Assembly: GCF_004193775.1 (NCBI RefSeq)
Contig: NC_041003.1
Coordinates: forward strand, 48,040,111 to 48,104,110
Source of the DNA: Glycine soja
Taxonomy: Eukaryota > Streptophyta > Magnoliopsida > Fabales > Fabaceae
Direction of reading: 5' to 3'
Length of the DNA stretch: 64,000 nucleotides
Position 1 is the first letter of the stretch. The number at the start of each line of letters is the position of its first letter. Below are positions 35,912 through 46,232 of the stretch, piece by piece. Under the pieces are notes generated by a model, which saw only the letters and a program-made list of their open reading frames with translations, had not been told where the DNA came from and searched no databases. A program made the translations under genes and the position numbers.

Positions 35912-38530
35912 TCAGTTTCGAAACATTTCTTTAAGCCACCGCCTAGCCTCATCATTCCTCCCATGAATTGAGAAACCACGTACCATGATATCATATGTCC
36001 AACTATTAGGTTGATAACCCCTTTGACACATCCGAGCAAACAACAAACGAGCTTTGTCCATATCACTCCTGGCTACTTGTTTTAGCAACAGATTGTAGGT
36101 GAAAATATTAGGTGGAAAGCACTTCTCGATTAATCTTTCCAGGTCCGTAATATAATGGCTCACTCTGAGACGACCAGAAAATGCACCAATCATCAAGCAA
36201 AGTGTTGAATTACCAGAAAATACCCCCTCTTCCACTCCTCTTAAATTAACGCATGTATCGTAGAGTTGCGGTGAAATCAAAGAATGATAAAGAAGTACAT
36301 TGCCAATAAAAGAACTTACTGGACGTCCCATTTTCTGAGATACATTAATGATATGCATTGCTTCACTATATCTTTGCAATGAGCAAAGCTTTTGCACAAG
36401 AAGCTCATAGCATTCAAGGCTTGGATTCAATCCAACTCTTAACATTCTGAAAAAGTACTCACGTGAAATGTCTACCTTATTGGACTTGCAGAGACCAGTA
36501 ATCAAGGCAACATATAACTTCTTAGTTGCCAAACCCCGGCGCTGTACATCATTAAAAAAATTCAGAGCATCAGAAATTCTCCCACTGATCAAATAACCAT
36601 TCATCATAAGAATAAGAGAACACATATTGGGCGTAATGCCATTCCTTTGCATCAACTCAAATACTTCCCTAGCCAACTCAGGCTTCATAGCATGTCCAGC
36701 TCCATCAAGGAAAAAGTTGTAAGTCTGACAAGAATGTTGACAACGGGTCAGCATCTCCAGTAAATTGAAAAAGCGCCCTCTTGAATTGTCCATTTCAAGC
36801 AAGCTGCAAATAACATATCTACACAACCGAGGAATCGGCGTATGACCCTTCCCATTCATTTCAACAAGAAGCCGAGCAGCAGTATCTCCCCTACCAGACT
36901 TAACAAAACCCTTAATCATCTTAACATACGACGTCTTGGCAGCAACACTCTTAAGTTCCCCATGTACCAAATAACCATCTTCCACTCTCCCAGCCCGGCA
37001 CAGAGCCGATATGTACTTGTCATACATCGACGTAGGAGGCACAATATTCCGCCCCACGGCAAGATACAACAACTCCTTCATCTCATCAATCTTGCGCTCC
37101 CTGCACAAAGCACTCGCAAGGGTGCAAAACGTCTGCCCATCAGGAAAATAACTCCGGTCAACGGTGCTTCTGAGCACATTGAACGCCTCCTTAGCGCCCC
37201 CATCCCAGCACAAAGTAAGTATCAAATACTTGCAAGCCAAGTGATTGGGAGACAACTCTAAGTCAGACCTGGAGTTGTACAACTCCAACGCGACATCCGC
37301 CATCCCCACTTTGCAAAAGAAGCACAAGACAGCATTCATGGTAACCGCATCAGGAGGAATGCAGCTCTCACTCATATCCACCAACAAATCATAAACCTCG
37401 CGAAGCCGATTCTCCCGCAAAAGCCTACAAATCAAAACATTATACCTAACAGTGGCGGGAAAATAACCTTCCGAGTCCTTCTTCTGAGAGAAAAACTCCA
37501 ATGCCTCATCCACCCTCCCACCCCGGACAAGACCCTTTATCCAAACCCCATAAGCATGATCCAACGGAACCAACCCAGAGCTTCCAAATTGCTTAACCAA
37601 CTCAAAGGCACGCTCAAACCTATAACTCTCACACAATGCACCAACCAAAAAACTCACTTCAGGCCCTTTTAACTCCTCTCCACGACACATCAAACCATTG
37701 AGAAAACCCTCAGCCTCCTCCAACCTTCTCTCCTTGCACAAATGCTTAACAACAATGACATTGGTCATGTGATTCTCGTAGCCCCTGGAGCGAATTTGCC
37801 TCACGATGATGTCAAACGCATTGAGATAGTTTTTCTCGACGAGGGCGTCCAACAGGACGTGGTAGGCAAAGGAATCGAGGTCTAGGCCGACGAAGCGCAT
37901 TCGGCCGAAGGCATGGAGGGCGTTTTGGGGCTTTCCGGCAATGGCGTAGCCGACGACCAGGATGTCGTGGAAGCGGACGCGGTGGTGGAAGATGCGCCGG
38001 CGGAAGGAGTCGAGGAAGTCGAGGACGAGGGGCTTGAGGTCGGCGCGGGCGAGGATTTGGAAAATGGCAACGAAGGTGGCGCGGGTGTGGTGGAAGTGGG
38101 GCTGGTGGCCGGCCCAGTCGAAGAACTTGAGGCAGGGGAGGATGTTGCGGCGGGCGGCGCCATGGCGGAGGACGCGGAGGACGAGGCTCTCCGATAAGGG
38201 GAGGCGGAGGGCGGAGAGAGCGGCGGAGAAGTCCTCTTCGCCGGCGGGGGAGGAAAGGATTTGGTGGATGCGGTTCAGGAGGGGGTCGAAGGGGAGCTGC
38301 TGGTGCTGCTTCCGCGCCGCCGCGAACCACGACCTGAAGGAGGAGGCGACGTCGTTTTGGGAGATAAGAAAGGAGCTTGAGGCTGAGGAGGAGGATGTTG
38401 ATTGGGAGGGTGATGATGATGCGAGAGAAGTGTATGCAGCATGGTCGGAGGAGCACGGGTTGAGAACGGTGGAGATGAAGGATTTGGATCTGAGACGGTG
38501 TTTGGTTACTTGTTTGAGCGGGAGCATCAT
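35912..38530 (-). CDS. P-class pentatricopeptide repeat protein (At1g71210-like)
   Basis: Intronless gene for 872 residues. The frame is open upstream to 38644, but only through a GTG; the first ATG is at 38530, in a MetMet pair. PPR proteins bind organelle transcripts and help process, stabilise, edit or translate them. The N-terminus (MMLPLKQVTKHRLRSK, then a Ser-rich stretch) looks like a mitochondrial presequence. After a spacer (SLVLRVL, CLKFFDWAGHQPHFHHTRATF) follow more than a dozen degenerate 35-residue repeats, for example 'TVRYNVLICRLLRENRL' and 'FTYNLLLKQVARSDM'. No E, E+ or DYW domain follows; the protein ends WLKEMFRN. Spacing and the phrases 'LPLSES', 'FFDWA', 'GLDLDSF.YHVLL' match my memory of the Arabidopsis protein At1g71210. 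The 5' part, about 37,860-38,340, is very GC-rich. It appears intact. Confidence 0.95.
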   Translation of the reverse strand: MMLPLKQVTKHRLRSKSFISTVLNPCSSDHAAYTSLASSSPSQSTSSSSASSSFLISQNDVASSFRSWFAAARKQHQQLPFDPLLNRIHQILSSPAGEEDFSAALSALRLPLSESLVLRVLRHGAARRNILPCLKFFDWAGHQPHFHHTRATFVAIFQILARADLKPLVLDFLDSFRRRIFHHRVRFHDILVVGYAIAGKPQNALHAFGRMRFVGLDLDSFAYHVLLDALVEKNYLNAFDIIVRQIRSRGYENHMTNVIVVKHLCKERRLEEAEGFLNGLMCRGEELKGPEVSFLVGALCESYRFERAFELVKQFGSSGLVPLDHAYGVWIKGLVRGGRVDEALEFFSQKKDSEGYFPATVRYNVLICRLLRENRLREVYDLLVDMSESCIPPDAVTMNAVLCFFCKVGMADVALELYNSRSDLELSPNHLACKYLILTLCWDGGAKEAFNVLRSTVDRSYFPDGQTFCTLASALCRERKIDEMKELLYLAVGRNIVPPTSMYDKYISALCRAGRVEDGYLVHGELKSVAAKTSYVKMIKGFVKSGRGDTAARLLVEMNGKGHTPIPRLCRYVICSLLEMDNSRGRFFNLLEMLTRCQHSCQTYNFFLDGAGHAMKPELAREVFELMQRNGITPNMCSLILMMNGYLISGRISDALNFFNDVQRRGLATKKLYVALITGLCKSNKVDISREYFFRMLRVGLNPSLECYELLVQKLCSLQRYSEAMHIINVSQKMGRPVSSFIGNVLLYHSLISPQLYDTCVNLRGVEEGVFSGNSTLCLMIGAFSGRLRVSHYITDLERLIEKCFPPNIFTYNLLLKQVARSDMDKARLLFARMCQRGYQPNSWTYDIMVRGFSIHGRNDEARRWLKEMFRN

Positions 38531-39134
38531 GGATTGGAATGGACCAATGGAACTGGAATGTTCTTCTCGTTCTCTCAGGGTTCCATTGCATTCCAAGTGT
38601 TTGTGTTTATGTCCGTGAAAGTCTTCATACCTGCGACTTTTCACTGCTCCTTACTTCGGGGGTGTTAAGGGTTTAGGGGGGGTCTCACTTTCAGTAAATA
38701 AACTTAACCTGCTTTGTTTCGATTCGAGTCACTGCACCACACCACCCCCACCCATTGTGGTTTCAATTAGGTCTAAAGTCTAGACCATATGGATGGACTA
38801 GTATAGTAGAGTCGGGTCGTGCAGGTCAAATTGTTTCAAGTTTCATGTTATTTCTTCAAGAATTATCTTTCAGAAATATTATTTCTAGATATATTTAAAA
38901 ATTCTTTTTTTTTTACATTTTAATATTTTTGAGAGTTTTTTTTTTAAAAAATTAAATAATTTAATCAAAAGATAAATGAAAAAATAAGTTAATGATATTT
39001 TAAGAAATAACTTTTCTTATTCTCATATGAAAATATCTTGTTTTCATCCTTTTTTATGGAAAGAAAACACGTGTTAAAAATTGGAATTTATAACATGTTA
39101 AAGGTGCATATGTGAATTTTTTTATAAAAATAGA
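38531..39134. other. PPR upstream region and AT-rich spacer
   Basis: 38,531-38,760 is the presumed promoter and 5' UTR of the minus-strand PPR gene. No TATA box is convincing. Beyond it the sequence is AT-rich and featureless. Confidence 0.5.
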
Positions 39135-39577
39135 TAAAATTACATTTTTTGTCCTTCAGTTTATCTCCAGTTTCAGATTTAGTCCCTCAGTAATTTAATT
39201 CATGAATTAGGTCTTCATATTTTATAAAATCGTATAATGTTGGTCTCTAAATCACAATTGGACGTTGACAGTTAGCAAGTGACGTTGACTATCACATGTC
39301 ACTCTCTTATTAGATGATGACTGTCATGTGTCATATTTTGATTGGATGCCAACTTCATGAAAGGTGAAATGTATTATTGTTTTCATTGACCAATCAGAAC
39401 ATGACACGTGACAATCATCATCTAATAAGAAAGTAACACATGACAATCAACATTTCTTTGTAACAATCAACGTCCAGGGGATGCATTGCATGATTTTATA
39501 GGAGGACCCAATTCCTGAATTTAGTGGAGGACTAAATCCGAAACGGGAGATAAATTGAGACCAAAAATATAATTTTA
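39135..39577. mobile_element. MITE with about 115-base inverted arms
   Basis: The left arm (39135 to about 39265) and right arm (about 39465-39577) are inverted copies. Shared blocks include 'tttatctcc.gttt', 'gatttagtcc', 'tataaaatc' and 'ggacgttga'. Between them lies a 200-base middle that also contains internal inverted pieces (catcatctaataaga against tcttattagatgatg). There is no coding capacity. It is typical of short MULE-like or foldback MITEs in legumes; the target-site duplication is obscured by a tandem duplication at the right end. Confidence 0.85.
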
Positions 39578-39650
39578 CCTGAATTAATATTATGTAATTA
39601 TTTATTATGCAATTTTACCTAAATTAATATTATGTAATTATTTATTATGT
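39571..39650. repeat. 40-base tandem duplication at the MITE edge
   Basis: The 40-base unit starting aattttacct at 39571 is repeated at 39611, with one visible difference (ctgaatt against ctaaatt). It spans the last seven bases of the MITE and the flanking DNA. Confidence 0.88.
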
Positions 39651-39884
39651 TTTTTTAAATAGATATGAAATATTTCTTTCAATTCACTTTTTTTTTTTAA
39701 TTACACCAGCAAAATATCCACCAACTTTATTTATAATTAGTTTTTGTTAAAAAAATTGTCTAACCATTGTTTTATTCATAAGGTTGGAACCCAAAACTCA
39801 ATTATATTCAAATTAATAAATAACAACATGTTGCTTTTCTAATGACATATAAAACTTGACTTTTTTTAAACTAAAATAACTTAG

Positions 39885-40081
39885 TACTCTTTGCATTCAA
39901 ACTAAAATATCCTTATTTAATATTTTAATCTTTTATATTTGTGTAATCAATAATGAATATTAAATGAGGGTATATCTTAGAAGAAAAAAACATTAATAAC
40001 ACTTTAAAATTCTAAAAGAATAATTGTTTTGAGAAAAAAAAATAGAAGGATAAACAATTAAAGAATGAAATGGAGGGAGTA
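39885..40081. mobile_element. Stowaway-like MITE
   Basis: The element begins tactctttgcattcaaact and ends, read in reverse, tactccctccatttcattc. The 'CTCCCTCC' terminus preceded by TA is the signature of Stowaway MITEs (mariner-derived, TA target site). About 197 bases, AT-rich, no coding capacity. Confidence 0.7.
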
Positions 40082-40454
40082 AAAGCCTTAACATTATTTA
40101 TTGGGTAAAAAAATTTGGCTTGTCCTAAACCTAATGTAAGCTAGATCATAAGTCTAATTGAGTGGCATAACCTATTTTTATCCTTATTAGTTGGGATGGC
40201 TTGACTTGCTTTGTAACTTCTATTTATTATAAAATTTAAGAGCTTAATATAAATAATGTTTTTTTTATTAAATGATAGTGTATAATGTCTATATTATTTA
40301 TTCTAAATTAAATTCTTGAAAATTTATATTCTTCTTGTGACAAAAAAATTCAACAGAGTCCATAAGCCATAAGTACAACTGTACAAGCCCATCCACTGTG
40401 TTGGCAGCGAAAGGAAGAGACAAGAGGCTTCACATCGAGACTCAGCTTCACCTG

Positions 40455-41017
40455 GTAAACTTCACATACCCTACTGCTTCTTTTCCACTTTCTTTTCTAT
40501 GCCCGAATTCCTTTGTGGGCTTTGTAGCTCGGTAGTGCTTATACTCCTATGGGTTGTATCCTTCGGGGAGTTTATTCCCTTGTTCTTCTTCTCAATTTTT
40601 TGATGAATTAACTCTAATCGTATATTGCTAGTCCCACAATGAATTAAGTACTGTGATTACCCACGAACAATTGTTTTTTCCCCTTATTCATACAAAAGTT
40701 AAATTTTGTAGATTTAATCTGTCATGCTCCGTTAAAATCGACTTTCACCAATAGACGACGATTGTTTTCCCTGCAATTAGAAATTTTTTCATTAGGGTTT
40801 CAGTGTTTGGTGATGGATGATTTCTCCATTTTGTTGAGTTAATAAAAGTACTGGGAACATTCACTTTGGAAGAGGTGGCATATATACGCAAAATTCATGT
40901 CACAATACTCAGAGGCAGTGGTCCTAATGTTGTTCATGAATTACTGATCACTCATCACTATGTAAGCAAAATGTTTGTTGGAAGTCCGCAGTAAGTAGGT
41001 ACCTTCGTTTGTTTCAG
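40455..41017 (+). other. probable 5' UTR intron of the DnaJ zinc-finger gene
   Basis: A good donor (cctg|gtaaac, gt at 40455) and an acceptor after a pyrimidine-rich tract (gtttcag ending 41017) frame a 563-base non-coding segment directly upstream of the DnaJ-type ORF. A leader exon would lie at about 40,370-40,454. No transcript evidence is available, so this is inferred from splice-site quality only. Confidence 0.45.
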
Positions 41018-41064
41018 ATTCGATTTGTGGAAGTCGAGTAGGCACTGCAGTTCTGCGGGCATAG

Positions 41065-41484
41065 ATGGGTTTTGGGACACTGAGTTTATCCGTGGTGGTC
41101 CGATTTGAGGCCACTAATTTCAATGGTTTGCCCCCATCTCGGTCGTCCAATTCGTTGCCTCATCTCTCGTTCACAAAGCCATCTTGGGTTGTGAGAACGG
41201 AGTCTAATGTTCGGAAGAAAAGAAGAAAGAAGCCAGATCCGCATTGCGTGGTATGTGAGGGGAGTGGAAGAGTTGATTGTCACCAGTGTCATGGAAAGGG
41301 GAGGACAAACCAGGTTCATTTGGAAATGCTCCCGAAAGGTGAATGGCCAAAATGGTGTAGGACTTGTGGTGGAAGCGGTCTTAGTTACTGCTCCCGCTGC
41401 CTTGGGACTGGAGAGTATAGGTATATCATGGGCTTCCAGTTCATGAACAGGGACAATAATCAATCCCAAGAAAACAAGTCTTAG
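41065..41484 (+). CDS. DnaJ-type zinc-finger protein, probably chloroplast
   Basis: A 139-residue protein with the cysteine-rich domain of DnaJ/Hsp40 but no J domain. The four CxxCxGxG repeats are complete: C61-C64, C72-C75, C98-C101 and C109-C112, which would bind two zinc ions. The spacer carries 'VHLEMLPKGEWPKWC' and the end 'TGEYRYIMGFQFM', matching my memory of a plant DnaJ cysteine-rich family (At2g24860-like, related to LQY1/BSD2-type chaperones). The N-terminal 55 residues are Ser/Arg-rich and low in acid residues, compatible with a plastid transit peptide. Such proteins act as redox or assembly chaperones in chloroplasts; the exact client is unknown. A single coding exon, with ATG at 41065, likely has a 5' UTR intron upstream. 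UreF follows 1 kb downstream on the same strand. Confidence 0.9.
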   Translation: MGFGTLSLSVVVRFEATNFNGLPPSRSSNSLPHLSFTKPSWVVRTESNVRKKRRKKPDPHCVVCEGSGRVDCHQCHGKGRTNQVHLEMLPKGEWPKWCRTCGGSGLSYCSRCLGTGEYRYIMGFQFMNRDNNQSQENKS

Positions 41485-42499
41485 CTTCTTTTTTTTTTTG
41501 TCAGGGATGATGGTATTTGGTTCAAGGTATTAGAGAATGTCTTGGTACAGCAGCTTTACTTGTAATTGCTGAATGATGAGTCTCAATCACAGTATGAAAA
41601 CCTTGATAAATAGATTGTTCCAACTCTCACCTCCCAATGCAATTTGATCTTACCTTGCAGGTTTGTATGTTGTAACCTTAGGTAATATATTTTAAAGTGA
41701 ATTTTTTCTTGCTTTCATGTATCAAGAGAGCTTTGAAGGATGTTTCTAACCTTAGTATATATTTCATGCTACTTTTAATTTCTCGTATCTTACTTTTTGT
41801 TTTTATTTTTTCTACTATTAAATAACTAAACATGGAACTATATATGCTGCAACATTTAGGAAGTTTCCACCATTTAATTCAACCAACCAAGATAGTCAGT
41901 TACAACTGTGTTTGTCTTCAATATTGACTTGCCAGGCAAGCTAAGAACTTGTCACTTTTGGCATTTTGTTCAAATTTTGTTGATAAAAGTTCCTGGCTTT
42001 TGTATCAAAACCATTTCTTTGATTTTGGTTATCATAGAAATGAAGCTTCCTCCATGCTTAACTTTAGCATGTTTAACTTGAGATTTTTTTTTACAGCGGG
42101 TGCTTTGGTTCACTTGAGAGTTGACAACTTGATAAGCCTTTTGAAATAACAAGTATTTTTTGACAAATTCACATCTTAATTTTTTTTCTCTTGGCAAGGC
42201 TGTTGCTGTTGTCAAACTAGATCTGCTATATCAGTAGAAGTATATTGATGCATAGCAACTATTTTCTGTGAGCTTATTGCATTCGGTAGTGATAGAATCA
42301 TGGACCCTTTTGGAAATTCAACTTTGGTCAGGTTGAATCTCCCAAAAGGTTTATCTCTTACATATATGGTTCATTTTCAAAAGATATATGGCAATATTTC
42401 AGATTGTTTTATAAGTTTTAATACATAAACCTATTTTATTCCTTTGGGCATTTGTAGTAATCAGACAATTGCGGTCAACGTCGAAGTCATATCATTACG
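41485..42499 (+). other. spacer between DnaJ-type gene and UreF
   Basis: Contains the 3' UTR of the DnaJ-type gene and the UreF leader. A splice acceptor-like tttgtag at about 42,451-42,457 precedes the UreF ATG by about 43 bases, so UreF may also have a 5' UTR intron. No clear TATA box for UreF was found. Confidence 0.4.
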
Positions 42500-43216
42500 A
42501 TGCAAGTAAATGAAGAACACAACAAACCTTGCTCAGACCCATTTTTACAGTGGAGTCAGTGGCAGTTGCTTGATTCTCTTTTACCTACGGGTGGATTTGC
42601 TCATTCTTTTGGCCTTGAAGCAGCAGTTCAGTGCCACTTAGTGTCTGATTCCAATGACCTTAAGACATTTGTTATCCATATATTGGAGAATACAGGAAGC
42701 TTACTCCTTCCTTTTGTGTACTCAGCTTCCATGTTGCCCAATTTAGAAACTTGGCATAAGCTTGACAAAATATTGGATGCTACCCTAACTAATGAAGTGG
42801 GTCGAAAGGCATCAATCTCGCAAGGATCTGCATTAATGAGGGTGGCCTCAGCTGTGTTTTCTGAGGTCCCCTCCCTCAAAACCATGAGAGATACTTCTCT
42901 GGGTTTAGGGACTGTATCTTTTCATCATGCTCCTGTATTTGGACTTATATGTGGAGCACTAGGATTTGATAAAACTAGTTCTCAGAGAGCTTACATGTTC
43001 ATCACAATGAGAGACGTGATTTCTGCTGCTACAAGGCTAAATTTGATAGGACCCCTTGGTGCAGCATTGTTGCAGCATCAGGTTGCCCCTAATGCTGAAG
43101 TTATATTAGAAAAATGGATGAATCGAGCTGTTGACGAAGCATGCCAAACTATGCCTCTGTTAGATACTGTGCAGGGCTGCCATGGTTACTTGTTTTCAAG
43201 ATTGTTTTCATCTTAG
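42500..43216 (+). CDS. UREF: urease accessory protein UreF
   Basis: A 238-residue protein in a single coding exon, the usual length of plant UreF. UreF joins UreD(H) and UreG in the complex that inserts carbonate-bridged nickel into apo-urease; it acts with UreG as a GTPase-regulating factor in the cytosol, needed for plants to recover nitrogen from urea. Diagnostic segments visible are 'QLLDSLLPTGGFAHSFGLEAA' (residues about 23-42, split here for reading), the helical 'GRKASISQGSALMRVA', 'HHAPVFGLICGALG', 'RDVISAATRLNLIGPLGAALLQ' in its usual place, and the C-terminal 'QGCHGYLFSRLFSS'. There is no signal or transit peptide. The ATG at 42500 is preceded by an in-frame leader without another ATG. 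No disruption is seen. Confidence 0.96.
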   Translation: MQVNEEHNKPCSDPFLQWSQWQLLDSLLPTGGFAHSFGLEAAVQCHLVSDSNDLKTFVIHILENTGSLLLPFVYSASMLPNLETWHKLDKILDATLTNEVGRKASISQGSALMRVASAVFSEVPSLKTMRDTSLGLGTVSFHHAPVFGLICGALGFDKTSSQRAYMFITMRDVISAATRLNLIGPLGAALLQHQVAPNAEVILEKWMNRAVDEACQTMPLLDTVQGCHGYLFSRLFSS

Positions 43217-45089
43217 AAGGCAAAATGTGGACATTGCACATCATATTTCGATGCATGTAAAAAGTTTGTTTGTAACAGTTAGTGATGTGCTTAAGGTTTT
43301 GAGTTTTCTAACTTCAATGATGCCCACTCTTCTGCAGATTATGTGATGTCTTAGACTGAACAGATCCGTACATTCTCTTTGGGAACTATTTGTTATACTG
43401 TATGGATGATGAGCTTGTTCTTTTTGCTTTACAACTTTAGCCTTCAACAAGAATTAATGTGACGATGTTTTGAAATTTTATGAGACTAATTTTTGTTCAC
43501 AAAGATATTGGTGGTGATTCATTAATTTTTTAGAGACTGACTCGGAGACTAGTATAGTCTTTGAAGGAACAGGGACACATGGTAATGATTTGCTGAAATT
43601 TTATTGTGCAGTCATCCCAATTTAGAGATGATTCTTCCAACCAGTATTTTGAAATTGATTATTGATATAATGAACATGTTGGCTTACACTTTACAGTTTA
43701 GTAGTTGAAGTATTGTTAAACGATGGCCAAACTAGTGATAATTATACATTTCAATTAATAAAAGAAGAAATTAAATTATACAGGTAAGTCTATTAAGGTT
43801 ACTTACTCAAAAAAACAAAGAACTTGGACCAATTAAACCCAACACTCTTTAATTGATTGACTTTTAATTACCTCAAGCTTGACCCATTTGCATTTCTAGA
43901 TTAAAATACTACTTAAAAGTAATTTTAAAGAATAAAATAGTAGTCTTAGTTATTTATATATATTCTATAAGCCTAAATACGTTTTTGATCTTTGATAAGT
44001 TATCAATTTTTTTTTATTCTACTATTTTTTGGTGTTTAATCCCTGATAAAATAAAAATTGTCTTTGGGTTCTATCCTTAGTTTGACTTTGTTAAGGGGTA
44101 ACATGATAGATAGTTAAATTTTCAAAAGACGTTTTTATAATGTTTGTAATAATGTCGCGTTGATTTAAATAATCAAGTTACAGTTTTTAGCTAATTTCTT
44201 TATGTTGTTTCTAAAAAAATATGTTTCTAATCATTGCTTCTCAAATTCTTCGCTTTAAATTGAACTTGCAAAAACTGAAGTTAGTTATTTTTGTTTTCAA
44301 AACTTAGCTGTTAATTTGTTTAAAATGAAAATTGCTTATTTCCCTGGGTTGTTTCTGATAGGTAATTATGTCTGTATTCCTTGTCACATCCTTCACTTTT
44401 AAATTGAAATTGCAAAGTACATAAATACTAATTTATGTTACTTTGTCAATAGCTAACTTCATTCTTTATTGATTATACTAGTTCTGACAATTTTCTCACA
44501 CTAATTTTCATGTTACAGCTAATTCATGAAAGTTGATCTGATATCTTTAAAAACTTTTTTTTTGGATAAGAAAGTACTCCTTTCCTATGTTTGTGGGGTG
44601 CTTCTTGCACTCTTTGCTACAGTAAAAGTTTGCATAAAAAATAACAAAATTCTTACATTCTTTGATGTGGCTAGGTACATGGGAATTTCTCTTAATTTTT
44701 ATTTTTTAACTAAAAATAGTTAATAGTTGTGACATTCTTCATTAATTTTAAATTAATCTCTTTGTAGTCATGGTGTCTTCTGAAAGTAAAATACAGTACT
44801 ATACAAAGATGACCATGGATAGACAACGGAAGATGATGTAATATTGGCACCATATCAAGTGAGAAATTACACATCATTTAAGACCAAACTTAAACAAAAA
44901 AAAAGTACACGACCAAGTGTTCATTACTGAACCTGAACTCAATGATGTAAGAAATTAATGGGTCAGCATAACTTGGGATCTCGCATGTTTTTTTGCTTAT
45001 ACTTGTAGATTTATTTGTCTCCTCTGGTTACTGTAATAAGTTGTATTATTATTAGATTTTTTTTCATCCTGTTGTTGCTAAAATAAGTT

Positions 45090-45090
<1 letters not shown>

Positions 45091-45187
<97 letters not shown>
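45091..45187. repeat. (ATT)n microsatellite, about 32 units
   Basis: An almost pure trinucleotide run of about 97 bases. The flank 'aataagttgtattattatta' also occurs about 50 bases upstream, so the locus grew from a short direct duplication. Confidence 0.97.
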
Positions 45188-45188
<1 letters not shown>

Positions 45189-46178
45189 TACTCTTGAATG
45201 CACGTTGCACCGTAACAAAATATATAAGATTCAATGCATTAATATTCATATTTAAAAATATATAAAAATTATAAATCATTTCTTCAAATTATGTATAAAG
45301 AGAATAATTTTCATTTTTTATTCATCAAAGGATAATATTTTTATGTTTCATGTGTCTTGTACATGAGAAGCACATGATTAATTCAATGAGACCAATAAAA
45401 ATAATTAAATTAGTTAAGTTTAATTAATATTATCATAAGTTTAAATTTTATTAAAAAATATTCATATAATTTATTGATTTAAGTGATGATTAGATATAGA
45501 TACTAATTGTATTATTTTTTCTTCTGAGACTCATTAAACGGTTAACAACTAATTAAATTCATAATAAATCAATGTTTTAAAACATTAATAGAATTCATAC
45601 TAAATCAATGGTTTACAACAAAAGCTGGTCATTGATAGGTTGAGGGTGATATTTTTTTTTATAATTAGAAAAAAAAATAGTACCATTTGTTTTATACAAA
45701 GAAGGGGAGCCAATACGGTAAGATGTGTATCTCATGTCATGTTAAATTTATATCCCTATAGTTTATAGAAAATAAATATTGTTAAATATATAAATTATTT
45801 TATACTTAAATTTGTAATAAATAATTTTGAAAGTGCTATATGTTTTTTTATAATTAAAATAAAGACAGCACCATTTTATACAACTATAATTTATAATAAA
45901 TAAATACTTATAAATATATAAAATATTCTATCATTAAATTTGTAATAAATATTTGTAACATATAAATTATATTTTAAATTTATGATAAATAATAATGTTG
46001 CGATATATTGTTATTTTTAATTATTAATATTTTTTATAAAAAATATTCAAATTCAAGTTAAAACTAACATGTTAAAATGATAGATTGAAAGATATAAGTA
46101 GTTACCCTATTTAGTTAATATGAAAACATAAAAGATGATATATCATAGGTATTTTAGGAACATATTTAAATTTTGAAG

Positions 46179-46181
<3 letters not shown>

Positions 46182-46229
<48 letters not shown>
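46182..46229. repeat. (TA)n microsatellite
   Basis: About 24 uninterrupted TA units. Confidence 0.95.

Positions 46230-46232
<3 letters not shown>

Noticed and set aside
37812..38618. Long open frames (94-259 codons) in other frames and on the opposite strand of the PPR gene
   Set aside because: They overlap the GC-rich 5' part of the PPR gene, are extremely biased (Pro/Arg, Ser or Glu/Ala-rich) and follow from its GC-rich third positions.
38531..38644. N-terminal extension of the PPR frame by 38 codons
   Set aside because: The extension starts at a GTG and has no ATG; the first ATG at 38530 gives a plausible organelle-targeting N-terminus.
45064..45279. Minus-strand frame with a long poly-isoleucine run
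   Set aside because: It is a translation of the (ATT)n microsatellite, not a gene.
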